A stretch of 64,000 nucleotides of DNA from Hedera helix (lineage: Eukaryota > Streptophyta > Magnoliopsida > Apiales > Araliaceae): assembly GCA_947179155.2 (NCBI GenBank), contig OX359280.1:45183055-45247054 (forward strand), written 5' to 3'. Below, one piece after another: positions 12,701 to 24,700 of the stretch. The notes beneath the pieces are model-generated. The model was not told the origin of the DNA. It saw only the letters and a list, made by a program, of their open reading frames with translations, and searched no databases. Each line of letters starts with the position of its first letter. The first letter of the stretch is position 1. The position numbers and the translations under genes were made by a program.

Positions 12701-15700
12701 AATAAAGTAGTTTTTAAAACTCAGAAGGAAACAAAGCTCGAAAATAAGGCGCTATCTTTAATAATTGATGTAAGTCACCGATAGTGATCAAAGTTGCAAT
12801 CCTGGGATTAAGTAAAGAAATTTTAAAATAATTGTTTGTAATAAACTAGTTAAACCAATTGAATTATTGGTAGATTGTAAAGAAAGGAAGTACAAGTCAG
12901 CTACAAGTCCGAACGACAAGCGCTCGGATTTGGGGGTGTGACATTAACCAAGTTGTGCCCTCAACTTGGCCCTTACAGAGCAACTGGACAACTAGTCGTC
13001 AACTAGTAGACGACTTAACAACTATGGAGGGCACTATTGAAGGGTTCCACCTCTAATATACTACTACACAACAAATAAACTATGGAGTACTCTTATTATA
13101 TGATGAACTAGTTTTTCAATGTCAAACAATTCTATTATGTCATTGTATTTACAAATCCTAATGGTTTATACTGATAATATGATGATCTATGACCACTTAA
13201 ATTTCAATGCTGAAAATCTGTACGCAACCAACAACTGAATCTCATCTTCAACAGCGTGCGTGGGTGGGTGGGTGCGTGCGCCTGCATTGTGTATATGTAT
13301 AGTAACATATGATATTCCAGCTTAACAGCTAAAATATGGCCTAATCCAAGTATATCAAGATTCAATAGTCAGCCATGTCATATGCACATCAATATACAAA
13401 AATCACATCTAATGAAGGACAATCACCAATATAAAATGCTTTGGGAGCACATTCCAAAAAGGTCATAGGATTCAAGAAATTATGTTTAATAGTGTTCTTA
13501 ACATTTGTTTAAGTATACATTTTGATTTATTATTTTTCGAAATTATGATAGGTTTTTGACTCGGTATCGGTTTCGGGCAATGCGCACTGTTAGCTAGTTA
13601 AAAGCTTCAAAAAAAGGAAAATAATTATGAAAAGATTCTAAATGATAAAAACAAGAGATAGATCAATTAAATTCACAAAAAACACTATCTACTGCACATA
13701 GCATTGTCCAAATGATAAAACAGACATCTCGCAGATATGTTTAGACAATTTTACTTATAAATAAAGTTGATGTTACTGATATCTTAGCTCAGATGGTTGA
13801 GCACAAATTCTGTAGAGCACACATGTTCCATATAAATTTAAGTACAATTTAACTTAACTAAGTATATTTAAGTGCAATTTTTTACAAATTTTTTTAAGTT
13901 GTGCTTAATTAGGTACAATATATGTAGAATTTAATTATAATTTGAGTACAATTTAACTTAACTACTTATATATGAAGTACATTTTCTTATATTTGTTTTA
14001 GTTATACTTAACTAGGTGGTACGTAGGTACATTTTAAGTACAATTTAACTTAACGAAGTATATTTTAAGTACATGATTATTATTTTAAGTATTTTAGGTA
14101 ATATATTTAATTTTATTTAATTTTATTATTTTTAATTTTATTTTATAGAAAAAATAAGGCTAATGGCAAAGTTGTAAATAAAGTGAAACAGGCTAGCGCG
14201 CCATGCACGCTAAGGAGCAAGGAAGGTCAGCAGCGTGCACGACGTCGTTCAATGGATTGAAGAAGGAACAAGGTTGTCCGCCCCATGCGCATAGGGGTTA
14301 CAGGCACAACAAAGGACAACGACGTTTTGGCGTTTGGAGTAGAATGGCTTTCGCGCCATTCGCGACGGTGAATGAAAAGAAGAAGCAAGCGCGTGGATTG
14401 GCTAGCAACTTGTTTTGTTTTTTTCATTCTTTTCTTCCGTGTAGCTTTCCTTCAAGTAGATTTCAAGTGGGTCCCGCCACCCATACTTATTCATTCAAGC
14501 AAACTTTTCCAGCAATGCAATACGTGTGGGGTCCCGTGGGGCAAAGAAAAATAAATTAAAGTATAGCAAATAAATAAATTCCAATTGCAATTTGGAAAAG
14601 GAAATTAAGAATTTTATTTTTTAGTTTATTTTAATTTATATTTTAAATCATATTAGGGTTAAAAAAATTCTATATCTATAAATACATGCTACTAAACACA
14701 ATTAGGAGTATCTCTCCTATCTCTTATACTCTCTTTTATCTAAAAAATTCTTCTACTATGAATAGTTAAATTATTGTTCTTGGATTAAACTAGCAGAAGC
14801 TATCGGAATTTATACACTGTGAGATCTAATTGGTTTTAATTGTTCAATTTATATTTTGAGTATTGGAAATTCTTATGTTCTTCATTTTTATGATTAATTC
14901 GTTTAATTGCTAGGATACGTACTAGTTTATTATTCGTTGAAATCTACTGCTAAATTAAATATCAAATCCGTAATTGTTTGGTCATTTTAATTTGTGAAGC
15001 AACTAAGATTAATAATTGGCTTCAAATTCAAAAGATTATTACATCTCATGAAGAATGTTCAACTAAATTAAATGCAACCGCATGTGCTTGTGTTGTTTAG
15101 CTTCAACGATCTCTCTAATTCTTAAAGTTGCTACTAGATTAAATCTTTAGCGCGTATCTAAGGTTATTTAGTAGTAAAGGTTATTTAGATCATGTGTTTC
15201 TACTTAAATTAAAGAGAGAGAAATTGTTCGAATAGGAAAAATTATTCCACGGTTAATATTCAAAATATTTATTGATTTATGTTTGAGTCACTGATCAGTG
15301 TAAATTTCTGACAGTGGATGTTAATTTAACCAAGGTTTGTTAGTCTGACTTATTTTATTAATTTATTTGCATATTTGATTTCTTTAGTTAATATTATTTA
15401 AATTGTTTTTGTTAATTTAAAAAACCCCCCATTTTTGGTTTACGTGGCATAAAAATTAGATTAATCATTCTCTGTGGGATCGACTTACTTACACTACTAC
15501 ATAAATATTTACCAAAATAAAATTTTATTTTTGGTTATCTGCGACAGTGCACCACATACTTAGCCATCTTTTATGGGAGGGAGAGAGTATATGATTAAAA
15601 AATTCACAACATATATATTGCGAAATTTTTCTAGGCAGTCTACTACTATTCTATGTTCATAAACTATGCACAAACAATTGTGCACAAACATTACCATCCC

Positions 15701-18700
15701 ATGTATTGAATAGTAAAAAACATTTGTCAAAAATAAACAAACCTTGTCAATAAATTAAATAGTAGGGCCCACGTATTACTTCTTCTCTTTGTTTGTGCAT
15801 AGTTTATGCACATAGAATTACTCTATTATATTTTATATAAGTGAGACTATAGGGGTGGAATTGTAAATGTAATAAACTATAGGATTAAGAACACAATACT
15901 TAAATAACTTGAAGGTACTAATTTGTAATTTTGACATTATAATTACAATAAGCATTGTTTCATGTCCTTATTCCTTCACCGGCTCATTTTTAACTTTGTT
16001 GGGTCATCTCTTTCATCAGGCTAAAAGAGAAAACCTTCATCTACGCAATTTGGGCTAATTGAGGCCTTAAACATCACTAAAGCCATCACTGCTCTGCTTG
16101 TGAATGGGATAAAACATATTTGATAGTGTTAAATTATATGCTATTTGTATTCCTTAATACTTAGTTTTTATATTTATTGTGTGCTTAAATGTTCAATTAT
16201 TTAGCTTATATTGGTTTTAATAGGTTTTATAGGATTTTAGTTAATTTATGTTAATTTAATTTATTTTATAGTATTTTTATATTTATTTTTATTTATCTGT
16301 TTTTATTTATTTTTATTATTTTAGGTGTTTTATTTATTATTATGCATTATTATTATTTTTAGTATTTTTATATTATTTTTATTTATTTTTAATTTCATTT
16401 TGTAGGAAAGTAGAAGTCTGATGGCATTTTAGTAATTAAGCTGTCAAGGAGAGGCTGGCGCCATGCACGCAATAATTTCAACAGGCAAGCGATCACACGA
16501 CGTCGCAGCAGGAGAATCGAGTAACAGCATTTCGCGCAATGCGCGGTAATGCATAAGAAATCCAGAACGCGCGCAATGCGCGGGGCTTGCCGGTGAAGGA
16601 AAAAAACGCGCGTGCGCGTGGGACGTGGCTGTGGCTGGCTCTTTCTCTCTCCACGTGTCAGGTGGCGGCTGATTGTTTCTTCCCCTTTCTCTCTCCCGCG
16701 TGATTTCAGCAATAGCCGGCAACAAGATAAATAAATTCTAATTGCAATTTGGAATAGGAAAAAAATAATAATTTTTATATTTATTTAAATTGGATTTTAA
16801 TTCTAATTAGGGTTAGGATAATAATTATTTTATTTTTCTTTTATTTTTAATTGTAAATCTTATTAGGGTTTGGACAAGTTAGGAGGTTTATGGAGCCTAT
16901 AAATAGAGGGCTTGAGACACATTATAAATCACAACTTTTCTATTAGAATAAAAATTCTCTCTTCTATTCTTTGATACTCTCTACAATTATGAGTAGCTAA
17001 ATTCTTTTTCTTGGTTTAAGTGATTGAAGCCATCAAGATTTATACACTGGAAGATCTAATTTATTTTAATTGTTCAATTTATATTTTGAGTATTGAATAT
17101 TTTTCTGTGTTTACTTTTATGATTAATTCGTTTAATTGCTAGGGTGCACACTAGTTTATTATTCGTTGAAATCTACTGCTAAATTAAATATCAAATCCGT
17201 AATTGTTTGGTCACTTTAATTTGCGAAGCAACTAAGGTTAATAATTATTTTGCTTATCAAAATATTGTTATATCTTAGGAAAAATATTCATCTAGATTAA
17301 ATGCAGACGCTTGGATTGTGTTGTTTAGTTCAACGATCTCTCTATTTCTTTATGCTGCTACTAGGTTAAATCTTTAGCGCTTGTGACGCTTGGATTGTGT
17401 TGTTTAGTTCAACGAACTCTTTATTTCTTTATGCTGCTACTAGGTTAAATCTTTAGCGCTTGTCTGAGATTATTTAGTAGTAAGGGTTATTTAGATCGCT
17501 TGTTTCTGCTTAACTAAAATTAAGGAGAGATAGGAAAATTATTCGAATTGGAGTAATTATTCCACGTTGAATATTTAAAATATGAATTGATTTATTCTTG
17601 CATCAGTGATCAGTTATAAATTCTTGATGGTGGATGTTAACTTAAACCAAGGCTTTTTCTTCTCATTTATTTCACTAAATTACTTGCATAATTATTTTAA
17701 TTAGTTTTATTTAAACTATTAATCATTCTCTGTGGGATCGACTCTTGCTTACACTACTACATTAATATTTTTCAAAAGTAAAATTTTATTTTTGGGTGCT
17801 TGCGACATCACACCAATAAAACATCGTCGATCGCCATTGCAAACACTTTCCTCGACATGGCTGAAACATCTCCGGTCTCATCGGTGGCCGACCATCGTCC
17901 TCATCTCTGAGCTTAAAGGTCAAAGATCTATTAATTACTACACTTCATCGCCACCAACCTGGTATGTTGTATACACAAGATTTACTTAGCAACTTGTCCC
18001 AAATCAAGGCTATTGGCAATTAATCTAGAATGATATTTGGGGATATGACAATTGCCACACTGCATGCTTATCCTAGCGCACTCACATCACACCTGCACCA
18101 CGGGCGCACCTAGTGTGCAGTGCATTGTCTAAGTGACGCATCTCTGCTTTTTAGGTCCACCGACTCCCAATCCTGTCAACACATATCGATTCGCCACAAC
18201 CAACCAATATTGTATGGTCTCCACCGCAAGCTAAGGAAAAGTCTATATCAATACCACACAAATGTTTGTAATAAGATTCAACAAAACAACCACTTGTATG
18301 GACTCCACCGCAATGAATCTGTAGAAACACTTAACCTGACCAAGCTCTTCGAAAACAATCAAAAGATGTTCCACTCCCCTGTGTCCAATTCCGGAAAATA
18401 TCTCTGAAATATTGCTTGTCAAGACACCTAGTTGCCATCATAAGAAAAATAATCAATAACCCTCACCTCTTAGTCAATTGCCAAGGAAAACATACTGCGA
18501 AAACGTGTCCCCAAAAGCTCCTGCCCTACCCATACATCCTACCAAAACCTAATCTTTCATCCACCCCAACCACAAAAGAAATATATTTCACGAACCTCTC
18601 CCACCCTCAACAGCCTTCCACAAACTAATTGCATAAGGCACTCTCAACCCTTTGGTAACCCATCCATCCTATTCAATCCCAAAACGAACCTTCACAACCC

Positions 18701-21700
18701 TCTTCTCCAACCTATACCCCTCATATAAAAACCTACACAACCACTTTCAACGCAAAGCAATGGTAAACTTCAATCCGACCATTGCGTAGAGAATTTGCAT
18801 ATAGTGATTGGATTCCTCTGCCCTATACTTCCCACAACCTCTCCAATTCTAAACCTTAAATTCCATCTCCATCAACATAACATGTCAAACAATATCACCT
18901 CTTACAGTATGTGCATTTGGGCCCATACAAGGATACGGCGAGAATCCTACAGTTTCTAACACAAGATAGCATGGAGGAATTCAAGTTTGGGGACCTCAAA
19001 AATTATAAGCACTTAAACTTTGGGCATTAAATTAGGGTAAACTTTGAAGGAATTTAAGTTTGGGGATTTCAAAAACTGGTCGAGTGAAAGTTCAGGGCTG
19101 TTCTGGCATTGTGAAAAGCACTCGTGAACAGTACAAACAAGGGTAGTCAATTGTGGAAACCTAAGTCTTGGGTTGTGCAGTATGGGCTCAACTGAATAGG
19201 GACAAAATGATGAAGCCAAAAGGAGGCTAAAGATACTTCGATTCGAATACGCACCCAAGATTAAGATAATTTCTTCATTCATTCGTTCACTGCCTAAAAA
19301 AGGAGGATAATAATCTAGGCATCACACATAGATTCACATAGGCATCACCCCCAAGACAAAAATACTGTCTTCATTCATTGCCTAAAACAAAACTATTACA
19401 TTGTATATATATTGACTAGAGAGCCTAAGGCTTGGGAACCAAGTAAAACTTGGTGACTAAGCAAACTTGGGGACCAAGTTTAACTAATGACCAGAACTTA
19501 TTTTATGTACTTGCCTCGGACATCTCTAGAACTTAAAACATCGCCTAAAAGCCCAACCTTAACCTAGCTTCGCTGCCCAGCTTAATAGCCCAAAATCCAT
19601 ATTACCAAATTACACTCAATAGCTGAAACATAATATACCAAATAGCCCAGAGAAGCACAGAATATGACTCCAATCTTGAATTCGAATAAAAAACTACATA
19701 AAATTTCCCCCACAGAACGTACTTTTTCTTGAGCCTCTAATGGACTGCATTAGTTTCTTTTACAAATATATTTAAAATGACAAAAGCATGCAAACGCATA
19801 ACTTAAGGCAAGGCTCAATTTCCTTCGAGAATAAAGGTCAAGAGCTCCCCTGGCTGTCAACCACTCTGCCTTGCAACCAGGTCTGCAAATCACTTGGAAC
19901 CAACAAAAATTGAAGTATTCACCTACTTTGGTGAATTCTAAAACTAGTGGAATGTGCTTCAATCGACTAGGACCGGAAACATGCTATAGGAGACAGTGAT
20001 GCAGTACTTAAGAAACTCAAGAAATTTATCATTAATTTTGTATTGTTATTTAGAAATAAATATTGGATTATTAATGTAATTATTTAGTAGGATATTCTAG
20101 AAGATTTAAGTATAATAGTAGATTTTAGTTAGGAGATTATTTCCTTTTAAAATTAGAATCTTTACTTAGTCGCCAAGTATTGATTTTTCTATTTAAGTAT
20201 TGCAATACCTCATTATTTTTCAAATTATAGAATATAAATTGATTTGAGATTAAAATTTTGTGCTTGTGTGTGTTTCTTTACCAAATCTCTGCAGGTATAA
20301 GTATTTTAATCCTTATTTCCACATTATCCTACATCATAATGGTATCAGAGCCAAATTCCTAATATCTTTTGATTTTAACCAATTCCTTCCTACTCTAATT
20401 TTCTGACCTTCATCAATTGTCGAAATTTGCTAGAGAATCGACACCAATATCCGAGGTGATACTGTCGTCTCCAATTTATCCGAAAATTGAAAAGAAAAAA
20501 AAATCGGCTACAAGGCTGTTGTTGCTACAATAAATCTGCTACCAAATTACAATTTGGCACCTCCAGGTTTCAGAAATTCTCAACTCCCAATGTTTCTAAA
20601 ACTTTCAATTCAACCCCAAAAGTTTCTAAAATTTTCAATTCAACCCCGAAGTTTCTGAAGTTTCATTTAAGCCCCTAAACTTTTAGAATTTTCAACCTTT
20701 CTCTATTTGTTACTTATTTTAAGTTAGTTCAAAAAAATAAAAAAGTAAAGAAAAATATGTTACAATATTTTCTTTCATATTTAATAGTCCAGACAGGTAT
20801 AATGATCCAAATTTCCTTTGGGCTAAAATCAAGCAACTTGAGCATCAAATTTTTGCCATGCGCGAGCAAATTAAAAGATCTTATTTTCCATATAATTATT
20901 GGAAATTGCAGGATGATGTAGAATTATATGAAAGAAGCTTTACAGATTTAAAAACTCTTTATGAGTACATAAACACATGTCATATTCGTCCATATTATGT
21001 TTAAGAGCAAAGAAGTGTTCATCATAATTGTGTTTGTTCAGCTAAGGCAACATGTTCACAAGAAACCTACAAAGCACTGCAAATTCTTATAAGACAATTG
21101 ATGAATATCTCGCAACACTTGATCATATCAATAACCAACATGAAATTGGTGAGTATAAAGAAGAACAAGTACTATCACATATTGATGCTTGTGAGAAACA
21201 TGAAGCGGAAGGGAAATATATTAAAAAAAAATTGCGGATTTAGAGATCGTTTTCACTAAAGGAACTTGAAGTTAAGTTCCCCAAATGCAAAAACATCAAG
21301 GAAGATAAAGTTAAGGTTAACCATGTTGATTTTCTCTTTCTGGATAATACATTAGAGTCCCAAAGTACTTCAAATTTTGTATTAATTTATCATTAATTTT
21401 GTATTGCTATTAGGAATAAATATTGGATTATTAATGTAATTATTTAGTAGGACACTGTAGAAGATTTAATTATAGCAGTAGATTTTAATTAGGAGAGTTT
21501 TATTACAGTAGTAGATTTTAGCTAGGACATTTTTATTATAGTAGTAGATTTTAGTTAAGAGATTATTTCCTTTTAAAATTAGAATTTTTACTTAGTCCCC
21601 AAATATTGATTTTTCTATTTAAGCATTATAATACCTCATTATTTTTCAAATTATAGAATATGAATTGATTTGAGATTAAAGTTTTATGCTTGTGTGTATT

Positions 21701-24700
21701 TCTTTACCGATTATCTATGGGGATAGATATTTTATTTCTTCTCTCAACATCACACATCACTGATATGCATGTCAAATATGTAGGGAAAGTAGGCAGAAAA
21801 ATTATGTCTTCTATCTGAAAGTAACTCTTAACGCGGACCAGGTTGCATCTTAAAGTTGAATAAGAGAACTCTCAAGTTGTCATCAACACAAAGAAATGTC
21901 CAATACCATTTATACACTATACTGCTAATAAATAGGCACTAATATCTTGATTAACAAGTAACAAGTACTCCCTCTGTCCCAATTTAGTTGTCCCCATTTC
22001 AATTTAACGCACTGCAAAAAAGTAAGAGAATGGGTTATCACTGATAGGGTTAAATTATATGCTATTTTTATTCCTTAATACTTAGTTTTTATATTTATTG
22101 TGTGCTTAAATGTTTAATTATTTAGCTTATATTGGTTTTAATAGGTTTTATAGAATTTTAGTTAATTTATGTTAATTTAGGTAATTTTATAGTATTTTTA
22201 TATTTCTTTTTATTTATGTGTTTTTATTTATTTTAGGTATTTTATTTATTATTATGTGTTTTTAGGATTTTTAGTATTTTTATATTATTTTTATTTATTT
22301 TATTTTGTAGGAAAAAAAGCTTTGGGGGCAAATTTGTAAAATCTGCAAAGATCAGATGGCATAATGGTAATTAACCGGTAACACAGGCGTCCGCGCATGG
22401 CGCGGGGAAGGAATTAGCCGTGCGGATCAGAACGACGCCGTTTTGGGCTAGGAAAAATCAAAAGCAGTATGCGCAATACGCGGCCGGGTGCAGTTGGTTC
22501 GGGCACGTGTATTACACGCGCCAACGGTAATGAAGGAAAAAAGCGGCTGGTGCGTGCTGCAGCTTTTTTCTCTCTTCATGATGTGGCTAACGCGTGATTG
22601 GCAAATTTTGTTCTTTTTCCTTTCTTATTTTGGATTTCCTACACTGCAATGCAACAAATCAGTAGAATAAAAATCCGATTTTAATTTGGAAAAGGAAGCA
22701 ATAATTCTTTATTTTATTTTTAATATTTTATTTAGACTTCCAATTAGGGTTAGGATAATAATTATTTTATTTTTCTTTTATTTTTAATTGTAAATCCTAT
22801 TAGGGTTTGGACAAGTTAGGAGGATTTTGGAGCCTATAAATAGAGGGCTTGATGTACAATGTAAAACACAACTCTCATTAGAATAAAAATTCTCTCTTCT
22901 ATTCTTTAGTGTTATCTACAATTATGAGTAGCTAAATTATTTTTTTTGGTTTAAGTGATTGAAGCCATCAAGATTTATATACTGTGAGATCTAATTTATT
23001 TTAATTGTTCAATTTATATTTTGATTATTGAATATTCTTCTATGCTTAATTTTATGATTGATTTGTTTAATTGCTAGGAGCGCTACTAATTTATTATTCA
23101 TATTAATCTACTGATATTTGTGAAGCAACTAAGTTTAATAATTGTTTTGCAAATCAAAAGATTATTTTATCTTAGGAAGAATATTCATCTAAATTAAATG
23201 CAAACACGTGGCTTGTGTTGTTTAGTTCAACGATCTCTCTAATTCTTAAAGCTACTATTAAATTAAATCTTTAGCACGTGCCGGAGGTTGTTTAGTAGTA
23301 AGGGTATTTAGACCACGTGGCTCTACTTATCTAAAATTGAGGGAGGAGAAAAATTATTCCACCTGCGAGTAGTTCTTTCTACGGTGAATCTTCAAAATAT
23401 TAATTGATTTATTTTTGCATCAGTGATCAGTTGTAAATTCTTGATGGTGGATAGTAACTTAAACCAAGGCTTTTTATTTTTATTTATTTCTTGCATAATT
23501 ATTTTAATTAGTTTTATTTAAATTATTTCTTTAATTATAAAACCCCCCAACTTTTGTTTGCGAAAACATAAAATTAAATTAATCATTCTCTGTGGGATCG
23601 ACTCTTACTTACACTACTACATATTTATTTTTTCAAAGTAAGATTTTATTTTTGAGTGCTTGCGATATCACACCAATCACATTAAGTTGTGTTCTGTTAA
23701 TACCCTTTATTGGACCCTCTGCCACTTTGTTTTTTTCCATCAAGGGTAAAATGGTATTGCTAATTTAAGTTAAACTCAAGCAACAAGTTTTAGGACATCC
23801 AAAACATGAACTTGGGGTAATCAATTGAGGAGGCAGTATTAACCTTATGCAAAGTCCATAACAGCTACACACACATAGGTATTTGTATACACACACACGC
23901 AAGTATCAGTACATATAGACACACTCACACACAAATACAAGGATAACTATAGAAGCTCATAAAACAAACTTAAAGTGGCATACAACAAAGTATTAAGTTA
24001 AACCTTATATTGTGTAGGACAAGAGTTGGCGAAATTAATTGATAAAACAATAGAAAATAATTCAGGCGAGGCTCCGCACCTCAATACTGTAAGGATCTTT
24101 TACTTAGGTAATACTCCGCACACCACCAACCTATAAAGCATGAACACTTCTCGAAGGTTAACGTATCCATGTCGAACACTTCTTGGACACTGACACTCCA
24201 AAGATACTTCCGGACACATATCCAATAGTCTCACATACTTCAATTTTATTATTTCCAATCTTTTTAATTTTGGACACTTTCGGAAACTCAAGGAGATTTG
24301 GATGCCATGTCGTGACTTGTCAAGTGATTGTACTAGCTTGTTTCATCATGTTTTTAGTTTACTAGTTTGTGCATTATAACTTGGAGATAATTATAGTCTT
24401 TCAATGAAATGTTTGACCCCTATCTTTTTGCTATATAATGATAAAATCAAAGCAATAAATGAGTCTGATGACTAGGAGAAAATGATGATATTTGATGCAA
24501 AATGTTAAGTTCCTACCTTTTGGTTATGTTATAGACTCATAATCACATACTTATAATAGATGCTAGTATTCTAAATGAAGATAACTACATGCTTATGGTT
24601 ATGTAATATAATTTATTTATTACATACATATATCATATATGTATGTCTATAAAAATATATAAAATTTCAACTTATCTCTAACGCAACGTATCATTCTTTT

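Larger units (their letters stand above)
8649..13027. mobile_element. Non-autonomous TIR DNA transposon (hAT-like?), split by a solo LTR
   Basis: The left end reads CCATAGTCGTCAAGTCGT and the right end, reverse-complemented, CCATAGTTGTTAAGTCGT. Both ends carry several subterminal words of the type GTCGTC / ACTAGTCG / AAGTCG. Without the LTR at 9684-12943 the element is about 1.1 kb and codes for nothing I recognise. The subterminal-repeat style resembles plant hAT relatives. I found no clear 8-bp target duplication, so the class is uncertain. Confidence 0.55.

Noticed and set aside
14203..14559. 118-codon plus-strand frame in LTR copy A
   Set aside because: It lies in the GC-richer upstream part of an LTR and has no recognisable motif. 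The corresponding parts of copies B and C are not open in the same way.
16395..16725. Two overlapping minus-strand frames of 93-105 codons in LTR copy B
   Set aside because: Same reason: chance open frames in the GC-rich block of the LTR, with no conservation between copies.
18120..18628. Plus-strand frames of 95 and 70 codons
   Set aside because: Opposite strand of the LINE fragment, which explains the region better.
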